Of a DNA stretch of 64,000 nt, positions 13,004 to 24,580 are shown piece after piece (within the stretch, counting starts at the first letter, position 1; every line of letters begins with the position of its first letter). Below the pieces are notes generated by a model. The model had not been told where the DNA came from. It was given only the letters and a program-made list of their open reading frames with translations, and ran no database searches. The DNA is from Liolophura sinensis (lineage: Eukaryota > Mollusca > Polyplacophora > Chitonida > Chitonidae), in assembly GCF_032854445.1 (NCBI RefSeq), contig NW_027018173.1, positions 1 to 64,000 of the forward strand, given 5' to 3'. Made by a program: the position numbers and the translations under genes.

Positions 13004-14175
13004 AAACACAAGGTACTTGATACAGTCTGCTGTAAAAAGTACAATTGAACACTGACCCACATCAATAAGGTGCCAAAAGATGCGCAATTGGGTCAGGCAT
13101 CTCCAGCTGTTGAAAAATTGCAAATTTCCTTGGTTTCCATGGAGTAAGAGCCGTTGCTGGGCACGTGATTTTGACATAAATGATGATTCAATTGTGGCTA
13201 CAGCAAAAAGTATTGGTCGGAGAGCAACGCGGTTTGCACCATTCGATTTCTCGTCACAAAATACGTCGGATTAGCCTCTTACCAGCAGCATTGGAACATT
13301 TTTTCCACTTTTGGATTTTTGCCTGGTCCTTTTGCTAATTGAAATCGGCTACATGTACTATGTACAATCGCGACTGGTCATTACTATATTCAACTTTTGA
13401 TTATAAGTTATGTGCCCTTCGGTAGACCAGAAGACGTCAAATCTTTGGGCCAAGCCCATTTAACTCACCCAGCAAATGTCTTACTTCTAAGTCGAAGATA
13501 AACTTAATCTCTTTATCTACATGTAGAAAAACCACACCATTTTTATATAAAAAACACAAGGTACTTGATACAGTCTGCTGTAAAAAGTACAATTGAACAC
13601 TGACCCACATCAATAAGGTGCCAAAAGATGCGCAATTGGGTCAGGCATCTCCAGCTGTTGAAAAATTGCAAATTTCCTTGGTTTCCATGGAGTAAGAGCC
13701 GTTGCTGGGCACGTGATTTTGACATAAATGATGATTCAATTGTGGCTACAGCCAAAAGTATTGGTCGGAGAGCAACGCGGTTTGCACCATTCGATTTCTC
13801 GTCACAAAATACGTCGGATTAGCCTCTTACCAGCAGCATTGGAACATTTTTTCCACTTTTGGATTTTTGCCTGGTCCTTTTGCTAATTGAAATCGGCTAC
13901 ATGTACTATGTACCATCGCGACTGGTCATTACTATATTCAACTTTTGATTATAAGTTGTGTGCCCTTCGGTAGCCCAGAAGATGTCAAATCTTTGGGCCA
14001 AGCCCATTTAACTCACCCAGCAAATGTCTTACTTCTAAGTCGAAGATAAACTCAATGTCTTTATCTACATGTAGAAAAACCACACCATTTTTATATAAAA
14101 AACACAAGGTACTTGATACAGTCTGCTGTAAAAAGTACAATTGAACACTGACCCACATCAATAAGGTGCCAAAAG

Positions 14176-16367
14176 ATGCGCAATTGGGTCAGGCATCTCC
14201 AGCTGTTGAAAAATTGCAAATTTCCTTGGTTTCCATGGAGTAAGAGCCGTTGCTGGGCACGTGATTTTGACATAAATGATGATTCAATTGTGGCTACAGC
14301 CAAAAGTATTGGTCGGAGAGCAACGCGGTTTGCACCATTCGATTTCTCGTCACAAAATACGTCGGATTAGCCTCTTACCAGCAGCATTCGAACATTTTTT
14401 CCACTTTTGGATTTTTGCCTGGTCCTTTTGCTAATTGAAATCTGCTACATGTACTATGTACAATCGCGACTGGTCATTACTATATTCAACTTTTGATTAT
14501 AAGTTATGTGCCCTTCGGTAGCCCAGAAGACGTCAAATCTTTGGGCCAAGCCCATTTAACTCACCCAGCAAATGTCTTACTTCTAAGTCGAAGATAAACT
14601 TAATCTCTTTATCTAAATGTAGAAAAACCACACCATTTTTATATAAAAAACACAAGGTACTTGATACAGTCTGCTGTAAAAAGTACAATTGAACACTGAC
14701 CCACATCAATAAGGTGCCAAAAGATGCGCAATTGGGTCAGGCATCTCCAGCTGTTGAAAAATTGGAAATTTCCTTGGTTTCCATGGAGTAAGAGCCGTTG
14801 CTGGGCACGTGATTTTGACATAAATGATGATTCAATTGTGGCTACAGCCAAAAGTATTGGTCGGAGAGCAACGCGGTTTGCACCATTCGATTTCTCGTCA
14901 CAAAATACGTCGGATTAGCCTCTTACCAGCAGCATTGGAACATTTTTTCCACTTTTGGATTTTTGCCTGGTCCTTTTGCTAATTGAAATCGGCTACATGT
15001 ACTATGTACCATCGCGACTGGTCATTACTATATTCAACTTTTGATTATAAGTTATGTGCCCTTCGGTAGCCCAGAAGACGTCAAATCTTTGGGCCAAGCC
15101 CATTTAACTCACCCAGCAAATGTCTTACTTCTAAGTCGAAGATAAACTCAATGTCTTTATCTACATGTAGAAAAACCACACCATTTTTATATCAAAAACA
15201 CAAGGTACTTGATACAGTCTGCTGTAAAAAGTACAATTGAACACTGACCCACATCAATAAGGTGCCAAAAGATGCGCAATTGGGTCAGGCATCTCCAGCT
15301 GTTGAAAAATTGCAAATTTCCTTGGTTTCCATGGAGTAAGAGCCGTTGCTGGGCACGTGATTTTGACATAAATGATGATTCAATTGTGGCTACAGCCAAA
15401 AGTATTGGTCGGAGAGCAACGCGGTTTGCACCATTCGATTTCTCGTCACAAAATACGTCGGATTAGCCTCTTACCAGCAGCATTGGAACATTTTTTCCAC
15501 TTTTGGATTTTTGCCTGGTCCTTTTGCTATTTGAAATCGGCTACATGTACTATGTACAATCGCGACTGGTCATTACTATATTCAACTTTTGATTATAAGT
15601 TATGTGCCCTTCGGTAGCCCAGAAGACGTCAAATCTTTGGGCCAAGCCCATTTAACTCACCCAGCAAATGTCTTACTTCTAAGTCGAAGATAAACTTAAT
15701 CTCTTTATCTACATGTAGAAAAACCACACCATTTTTATATAAAAAACACAAGGTACTTGATACAGTCTGCTGTAAAAAGTACAATTGAACACTGACCCAC
15801 ATCAATAAGGTGCCAAAAGATGCGCAATTGGGTCAGGCATCTCCAGCTGTTGAAAAATTGCAAATTTCCTTGGTTTCCATGGAGTAAGAGCCGTTGCTGG
15901 GCACGTGATTTTGACATAAATGATGATTCAATTGTGGCTACAGCCAAAAGTATTGGTCGGAGAGCAACGCGGTTTGCACCATTCGATTTCTCGTCACAAA
16001 ATACGTCGGATTAGCCTCTTACCAGCAGCATTGGAACATTTTTTCCACTTTTGGATTTTTGCCTGGTCCTTTTGCTAATTGAAATCGGCTACATGTACTA
16101 TGTACCATCGCGACTGGTCATTACTATATTCAACTTTTGATTATAAGTTGTGTGCCCTTCGGTAGCCCAGAAGATGTCAAATCTTTGGGCCAAGCCCATT
16201 TAACTCACCCAGCAAATGTCTTACTTCTAAGTCGAAGATAAACTCAATGTCTTTATCTACATGTAGAAAAACCACACCATTTTTATATAAAAAACACAAG
16301 GTACTTGATACAGTCTGCTGTAAAAAGTACAATTGAACACTGACCCACATCAATAAGGTGCCAAAAG
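14176..16367. repeat. 4-mer higher-order repeat, copy 2 (2192 bp)
   Basis: Types A-B-C-D start at 14176, 14724, 15272 and 15820. All four diagnostic signatures recur in order and the unit is exactly 4 x 548 bp. Compared with the next copy I saw only about three differences over 2192 bp, while neighbouring monomers within a unit differ at many more sites. That is the defining property of a higher-order repeat. Confidence 0.9.
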
Positions 16368-18559
16368 ATGCGCAATTGGGTCAGGCATCTCCAGCTGTTG
16401 AAAAATTGCAAATTTCCTTGGTTTCCATGGAGTAAGAGCCGTTGCTGGGCACGTGATTTTGACATAAATGATCATTCAATTGTGGCTACAGCCAAAAGTA
16501 TTGGTCGGAGAGCAACGCGGTTTGCACCATTCGATTTCTCGTCACAAAATACGTCGGATTAGCCTCTTACCAGCAGCATTCGAACATTTTTTCCACTTTT
16601 GGATTTTTGCCTGGTCCTTTTGCTAATTGAAATCTGCTACATGTACTATGTACAATCGCGACTGGTCATTACTATATTCAACTTTTGATTATAAGTTATG
16701 TGCCCTTCGGTAGCCCAGAAGACGTCAAATCTTTGGGCCAAGCCCATTTAACTCACCCAGCAAATGTCTTACTTCTAAGTCGAAGATAAACTTAATCTCT
16801 TTATCTAAATGTAGAAAAACCACACCATTTTTATATAAAAAACACAAGGTACTTGATACAGTCTGCTGTAAAAAGTACAATTGAACACTGACCCACATCA
16901 ATAAGGTGCCAAAAGATGCGCAATTGGGTCAGGCATCTCCAGCTGTTGAAAAATTGGAAATTTCCTTGGTTTCCATGGAGTAAGAGCCGTTGCTGGGCAC
17001 GTGATTTTGACATAAATGATGATTCAATTGTGGCTACAGCCAAAAGTATTGGTCGGAGAGCAACGCGGTTTGCACCATTCGATTTCTCGTCACAAAATAC
17101 GTCGGATTAGCCTCTTACCAGCAGCATTGGAACATTTTTTCCACTTTTGGATTTTTGCCTGGTCCTTTTGCTAATTGAAATCGGCTACATGTACTATGTA
17201 CCATCGCGACTGGTCATTACTATATTCAACTTTTGATTATAAGTTATGTGCCCTTCGGTAGCCCAGAAGACGTCAAATCTTTGGGCCAAGCCCATTTAAC
17301 TCACCCAGCAAATGTCTTACTTCTAAGTCGAAGATAAACTCAATGTCTTTATCTACATGTAGAAAAACCACACCATTTTTATATCAAAAACACAAGGTAC
17401 TTGATACAGTCTGCTGTAAAAAGTACAATTGAACACTGACCCACATCAATAAGGTGCCAAAAGATGCGCAATTGGGTCAGGCATCTCCAGCTGTTGAAAA
17501 ATTGCAAATTTCCTTGGTTTCCATGGAGTAAGAGCCGTTGCTGGGCACGTGATTTTGACATAAATGATGATTCAATTGTGGCTACAGCCAAAAGTATTGG
17601 TCGGAGAGCAACGCGGTTTGCACCATTCGATTTCTCGTCACAAAATACGTCGGATTAGCCTCTTACCAGCAGCATTGGAACATTTTTTCCACTTTTGGAT
17701 TTTTGCCTGGTCCTTTTGCTATTTGAAATCGGCTACATGTACTATGTACAATCGCGACTGGTCATTACTATATTCAACTTTTGATTATAAGTTATGTGCC
17801 CTTCGGTAGCCCAGAAGACGTCAAATCTTTGGGCCAAGCCCATTTAACTCACCCAGCAAATGTCTTACTTCTAAGTCGAAGATAAACTTAATCTCTTTAT
17901 CTACATGTAGAAAAACCACACCATTTTTATATAAAAAACACAAGGTACTTGATACAGTCTGCTGTAAAAAGTACAATTGAACACTGACCCACATCAATAA
18001 GGTGCCAAAAGATGCGCAATTGGGTCAGGCATCTCCAGCTGTTGAAAAATTGCAAATTTCCTTGGTTTCCATGGAGTAAGAGCCGTTGCTGGGCACGTGA
18101 TTTTGACATAAATGATGATTCAATTGTGGCTACAGCCAAAAGTATTGGTCGGAGAGCAACGCGGTTTGCACCATTCGATTTCTCGTCACAAAATACGTCG
18201 GATTAGCCTCTTACCAGCAGCATTGGAACATTTTTTCCACTTTTGGATTTTTGCCTGGTCCTTTTGCTAATTGAAATCGGCTACATGTACTATGTACCAT
18301 CGCGACTGGTCATTACTATATTTAACTTTTGATTATAAGTTGTGTGCCCTTCGGTAGCCCAGAAGATGTCAAATCTTTGGGCCAAGCCCATTTAACTCAC
18401 CCAGCAAATGTCTTACTTCTAAGTCGAAGATAAACTCAATGTCTTTATCTACATGTAGAAAAACCACACCATTTTTATATAAAAATCACAAGGTACTTGA
18501 TACAGTCTGCTGTAAAAAGTACAATTGAACACTGACCCACATCAATAAGGTGCCAAAAG
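16368..18559. repeat. 4-mer higher-order repeat, copy 3 (2192 bp)
   Basis: Types A-B-C-D start at 16368, 16916, 17464 and 18012. Private changes are GATCATT in the A monomer (near 16471), ATATTTAACTT near 18319 and TATAAAAATCAC near 18479. The unit length is exactly 2192 bp. Confidence 0.9.
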
Positions 18560-19648
18560 ATGCGCAATTGGGTCAGGCATCTCCAGCTGTTGAAAAATTG
18601 CAAATTTCCTTGGTTTCCATGGAGTAAGAGCCGTTGCTGGGCACGTGATTTTGACATAAATGATCATTCAATTGTGGCTACAGCCAAAAGTATTGAGCAA
18701 CGCGGTTTGCACCATTCGATTTCTCGTCACAAAATACGTCGGATTAGCCTCTTACCAGCAGCATTCGAACATTTTTTCCACTTTTGGATTTTTGCCTGGT
18801 CCTTTTGCTAATTGAAATCTGCTACATGTACTATGTACAATCGCGACTGGTCATTACTATATTCAACTTTTGATTATAAGTTATGTGCCCTTCGGTAGCC
18901 CAGAAGACGTCAAATCTTTGGGCCAAGCCCATTTAACTCACCCAGCAAATGTCTTACTTCTAAGTCGAAGATAAACTTAATCTCTTTATCTAAATGTAGA
19001 AAAACCACACCATTTTTATATAAAAAACACAAGGTACTTGATACAGTCTGCTGTAAAAAGTACAATTGAACACTGACCCACATCAATAAGGTGCCAAAAG
19101 ATGCGCAATTGGGTCAGGCATCTCCAGCTGTTGAAAAATTGGAAATTTCCTTGGTTTCCATGGAGTAAGAGCCGTTGCTGGGCACGTGATTTTGACATAA
19201 ATGATGATTCAATTGTGGCTACAGCCAAAAGTATTGGTCGGAGAGCAACGCGGTTTGCACCATTCGATTTCTCGTCACAAAATACGTCGGATTAGCCTCT
19301 TACCAGCAGCATTGGAACATTTTTTCCACTTTTGGATTTTTGCCTGGTCCTTTTGCTAATTGAAATCGGCTACATGTACTATGTACCATCGCGACTGGTC
19401 ATTACTATATTCAACTTTTGATTATAAGTTATGTGCCCTTCGGTAGCCCAGAAGACGTCAAATCTTTGGGCCAAGCCCATTTAACTCACCCAGCAAATGT
19501 CTTACTTCTAAGTCGAAGATAAACTCAATCTCTTTATCTACATGTAGAAAAACCACACCATTTTTATATAAAAAACACAAGGTACTTGATACAGTCTGCT
19601 GTAAAAAGTACAATTGAACACTGACCCACATCAATAAGGTGCCAAAAG
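18560..19648. repeat. 4-mer higher-order repeat, truncated copy 4
   Basis: The A-type monomer (18560; GATCATT, CATTCGAA, AATCTGC, CTAAATG) is followed by a B-like monomer (19101; TTGGAA). The B monomer lacks TATATCAAA and has the mixed tail AACTCAATCTC. The C and D types do not follow, so the higher-order register ends here, probably at an exchange point near 19.5 kb. The A monomer also has a 7-bp deletion at 18695/18696. Confidence 0.75.
18691..18700. other. 7-bp deletion inside one monomer
   Basis: The usual TATTGGTCGGAGAGCAACG reads TATTGAGCAACG here, so seven bases are missing and the monomer is 541 bp. It is the largest internal deletion noticed in the window and a good single-copy marker within the array. 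Confidence 0.9.
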
Positions 19649-19862
19649 ATGCGCAATTGGGTCAGGCATCTCCAGCTGTTGAAAAATTGCAAATTTCCTT
19701 GGTTTCCATGGAGTAAGAGCCGTTGCTGGGCACGTGATTTTGACATAAATGATGATTCAATTGTGGCTACAGCCAAAAGTATTGGTCGGAGAGCAACGCG
19801 GTTTGCACCATTCGATTTCTCGTCACAAAATACGTCGGATTAGCCTCTTACCAGCAGCATTG

Positions 19863-19872
19863 GAACATTCCA
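19863..19872. other. 4-bp T-tract contraction
   Basis: The common ACATTTTTTCCAC reads ACATTCCAC, a loss of four T residues, in the monomer starting 19649. Together with one inserted G near 20075 this gives a 545-bp monomer. Confidence 0.85.
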
Positions 19873-21289
19873 CTTTTGGATTTTTGCCTGGTCCTTTTGC
19901 TAATTGAAATCGGCTACATGTACTATGTACCATCGCGACTGGTCATTACTATATTCAACTTTTGATTATAAGTTATGTGCCCTTCGGTAGCCCAGAAGAC
20001 GTCAAATCTTTGGGCCAAGCCCATTTAACTCACCCAGCAAATGTCTTACTTCTAAGTCGAAGATAAACTCAATGGTCTTTATCTACATGTAGAAAAACCA
20101 CACCATTTTTATATAAAAAACACAAGGTACTTGATACAGTCTGCTGTAAAAAGTACAATTGAACACTGACCCACATGAATAAGGTGCCAAAAGATGCGCA
20201 ATTGGGTCAGGCATCTCCAGGTGTTGAAAAATTGCAAATTTCCTTGGTTTCCATGGAGTAAGAGCCGTTGCTGGGCACGTGATTTTGACATAAATGATGA
20301 TTCAATTGTGGCTACAGCCAAAAGTATTGGTCGGAGAGCAACGCGGTTTGCACCATTCGATTTCTCGTCACAAAATACGTCGGATTAGCCTCTTACCAGC
20401 AGCATTGGAGCATTTTTTCCACTTTTGGATTTTTGCCTGGTCCTTTTGCTAATTGAAATCGGCTACATGTACTATGTACCATCGCGACTGGTCATTACTA
20501 TATTCAACTTTTGATTATAAGTTATGTGCCCTTCGGTAGCCCAGAAGACGTCAAATCTTTGGGCCAAGCCCATTTAACTCACCCAGCAAATGTCTTACTT
20601 CTAAGTCGAAGATAAACTCAATGTCTTTATCTACATGTAGAAAAACCACACCATTTTTATATCAAAAACACAAGGTACTTGATACAGTCTGCTGTAAAAA
20701 GTACAATTGAACACTGACCCACATCAATAAGGTGCCAAAAGATGCGCAATTGGGTCAGGCATCTCCAGCTGTTGAAAAATTGCAAATTTCCTTGGTTTCC
20801 ATGGAGTAAGAGCCGTTGCTGGGCACGTGATTTTGACATAAATGATGATTCAATTGTGGCTACAGCCAAAAGTATTGGTCGGAGAGCAACGCGGTTTGCA
20901 CCATTCGATTTCTCGTCACAAAATACGTCGGATTAGCCTCTTACCAGCAGCATTCGAACATTTTTTCCACTTTTGGATTTTTGCCTGGTCCTTTTGCTAA
21001 TTGAAATCGGCTACATGTACTATGTACCATCGCGACTGGTCATTACTATATTCAACTTTTGATTATAAGTTATGTGCCCTTCGGTAGCCCAGAAGACGTC
21101 AAATCTTTGGGCCAAGCCCATTTAACTCACCCAGCAAATGTCTTACTTCTAAGTCGAAGATAAACTCAATGTCTTTATCTACATGTAGAAAAACCACACC
21201 ATTTTTATATAAAAAACACAAGGTACTTGATACAGTCTGCTGTAAAAAGTACAATTGAACACTGACCCACATCAATAAGGTGCCAAAAG

Positions 21290-24030
21290 ATGCGCAATTG
21301 GGTCAGGCATCTCCAGCTGTTGAAAAATTGCAAATTTCCTTGGTTTCCATGGAGTAAGAGCCGTTGCTGGGCACGTGATTTTGACATAAATGATCATTCA
21401 ATTGTGGCTACAGCCAAAAGTATTGGTTGGAGAGCAACGCGGTTTGCACCATTCGATTTCTCGTCACAAAATACGTCGGATTAGCCTCTTACCAGCAGCA
21501 TTGGAACATTTTTTCCACTTTTGGATTTTTGCCTGGTCCTTTTGCTATTTGAAATCGGCTACATGTACTATGTACAATCGCGACTGGTCATTACTATATT
21601 CAACTTTTCATTATAAGTTATGTGCCCTTCGGTAGCCCAGAAGACGTCAAATCTTTGGGCCAAGCCCATTTAACTCACCCAGCAAATGTCTTGCTTCTAA
21701 GTCGAAGATAAACTCAATGTCTTTATCTACATGTAGAAAAACCACACCATTTTTATATAAAAAACACAAGGTACTTGATACAGTCTGCTGTAAAAAGTAC
21801 AATTGAACACTGACCCACATCAATAAGGTGCCAAAAGATGCGCAATTGGGTCAGGCATCTCCAGCTGTTGAAAAATTGCAAATTTCCTTGGTTTCCATGG
21901 AGTAAGAGCCGTTGCTGGGCACGTGATTTTGACATAAATGATGATTCAATTGTGGCTACAGCCAAAAGTATTGGTCGGAGAGCAACGCGGTTTGCACCAT
22001 TCGATTTCTCGTCACAAAATACGTCGGATTAGCCTCTTACCAGCAGCATTGGAGCATTTTTTCCACTTTTGGATTTTTGCCTGGTCTTTTTGCTAATTGA
22101 AATCGGCTACATGTACCATGTACAATCGCGACTGGTCATTACTATATTCAACTTTTGATTATAAGTTATGTGCCCTTCGGTAGCCCAGAAGACGTCAAAT
22201 CTTTGGGCCAAGCCCATTTAACTCACCCAGCAAATGTCTTACTTCTAAGTCGAAGATAAACTCAATGTCTTTATCTACATGTAGAAAAACCACACCATTT
22301 TTATATCAAAAACACAAGGTACTTGATACAGTCTGCTGTAAAAAGTACAATTGAACACTGACCCACATCAATAAGGTGCCAAAAGATGCGCAATTGGGTC
22401 AGGCATCTCCAGCTGTTGAAAAATTGCAAATTTCCTTGGTTTCCATGGAGTAAGAGCCGTTGCTGGGCACGTGATTTTGACATAAATGATGATTCAATTG
22501 TGGCTACAGCCAAAAGTATTGGTCGGAGAGCAACGCGGTTTGCACCATTCGATTTCTCGTCACAAAATACGTCGGATTAGCCTCTTACCAGCAGCATTCG
22601 AACATTTTTTCCACTTTTGGATTTTTGCCTGGTCCTTTTGCTAATTGAAATCGGCTACATGTACTATGTACCATCGCGACTGGTCATTACTATATTCAAC
22701 TTTTGATTATAAGTTATGTGCCCTTTGGTAGCCCAGAAGACGTCAAATCTTTGGGCCAAGCCCATTTAACTCACCCAGCAAATGTCTTACTTCTAAGTCG
22801 AAGATAAACTCAATGTCTTTATCTACATGTAGAAAAACCACACCATTTTTATATAAAAAACACAAGGTACTTGATACAGTCTGCTGTAAAAAGTACAATT
22901 GAACACTGACCCACATCAATAAGGTGCCAAAAGATGCGCAATTGGGTCAGGCATCTCCATGTGTTGAAAAATTGGAAATTTCCTTGGTTTCCATGGAGTA
23001 AGAGCCGTTGCTGGGCACGTGATTTTGACATAAATGATGATTCAATTGTGGCTACAGCCAAAAGTATTGGTCGGAGAGCAACGCGGTTTGCACCATTCGA
23101 TTTCTCGTCACAAAATACGTCGGATTAGCCTCTTACCAGCAGCATTGGAACATTTTTTCCACTTTTGGATTTTTGCCTGGTCCTTTTGCTCATTGAAATC
23201 GGCTACATGTACTATGTACAATCGCGACTGGTCATTACTATATTCAACTTTTGATTATAAGTTATGTGCCCTTCGGTAGCCCAGAAGATGTCAAATCTTT
23301 GGGCCAAGCCCATTTAACTCACCCAGCAAATGTCTTACTTCTAAGTCGAAGATAAACTCAATGTCTTTATCTACATGTAGAAAAACCACACCATTTTTAT
23401 ATAAAAAACACAAGGTACTTGATACAGTCTGCTGTAAAAAGTACAATTGAACACTGACCCACATCAATAAGGTGCCAAAAGATGCGCAATTGGGTCAGGC
23501 ATCTCCAGCTGTTGAAAAATTGGAAATTTCCTTGGTTTCCATGGAGTAAGAGCCGTTGCTGGGCACGTGATTTTGACATAAATGATGATTCAATTGTGGC
23601 TACAGCCAAAAGTATTGGTCGGAGAGCAACGCGGTTTGCACCATTCGATTTCTCGTCACAAAATACGTCGGATTAGCCTCTTACCAGCACGATTGGAGCA
23701 TTTTTTTTTACTTTTGGATTTTTGCCTGGTCCTTTTGCTAATTGAAATCGGCTACATGTACTATGTACAATCGCGACTGGTCATTACTATATTCAACTTT
23801 TGATTATAAGTTATGTGCCCTTCGGTAGCCCAGAAGATGTCAAATCTTTGGGCCAAGCCCATTTAACTCACCCAGCAAATGTCTTACTTCTAAGTCGAAG
23901 ATAAACTTAATCTCTTTATCTACATGTAGAAAAACCACACCATTTTTATATAAAAAACACAAGGTACTTGATACAGTCTGCTGTAAAAAGTACAATTGAA
24001 CACTGACCCACATCAATAAGGTGCCAAAAG
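21290..24030. repeat. Five-monomer block, copy 2 (24-monomer offset pair)
   Basis: This is the partner of the block at 8147-10886, with the same five monomer types in the same order (starts 21290, 21838, 22386, 22934, 23482). Private changes since duplication include CTTTTCATTATAAG near 21606, CTTGCTTC near 21692, GTACCATGTAC near 22115 and one extra T near 23700. A few sites also differ between the copies, such as GATCATT in 8694 against GATGATT in 21838. Confidence 0.8.
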
Positions 24031-24580
24031 ATGCGCAATTGGGTCAGGCATCTCCAGGTGTTGAAAAATTGCAAATTTCCTTGGTTTCCATGGAGTAAGA
24101 GCCGTTGCTGGGCACGTGATTTTGACATAAATGATGATTCAATTGTGGCTACAGCCAAAAGTATTGGTCGGAGAGCAACGCGGGGTTTGCACCATTCGAT
24201 TTCTCGTCCCAAAATACGTCGGATTAGCCTCTTACCAGCAGCATTGGAACATTTTTTCCACTTTTGGATTTTTGCCTGGTCCTTTTGCTAATTGAAATCG
24301 GCTACATGTACTATGTACAATCGCGACTGGTCATTACTATATTCAACTTTTGATTATAAGTTATGTGCCCTTCGGTAGCCCAGAAGATGTCAAATCTTTG
24401 GGCCAAGCCCATTTAACTCACCCAGCAAATGTCTTACTTCTAAGTCGAAGATAAACTCAATGTCTTTATCTACATGTAGAAAAACCACACCATTTTTATA
24501 TAAAAAACACAAGGTACTTGATACAGTCTGCTGTAAAAAGTACAATTGAACACTGACCCACATCAATAAGGTGCCAAAAG

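Larger units (their letters stand above)
11435..14175. repeat. 4-mer higher-order repeat, copy 1 (expanded to 5 monomers)
   Basis: Types in order: A at 11435 (CATTCGAA, AATCTGC, CTAAATG); B at 11983 (TTGGAA, TATATCAAA); C at 12531 (GCTATTTG); an extra monomer at 13080 (ACAGCAAAAAG, GTAGACCAG); D at 13628 (GTTGTGTGCC, GATGTC). The extra monomer makes this copy 2741 bp instead of 2192. Monomer 12531 also has one added A in GTCAAAATC near 12888. Confidence 0.85.
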
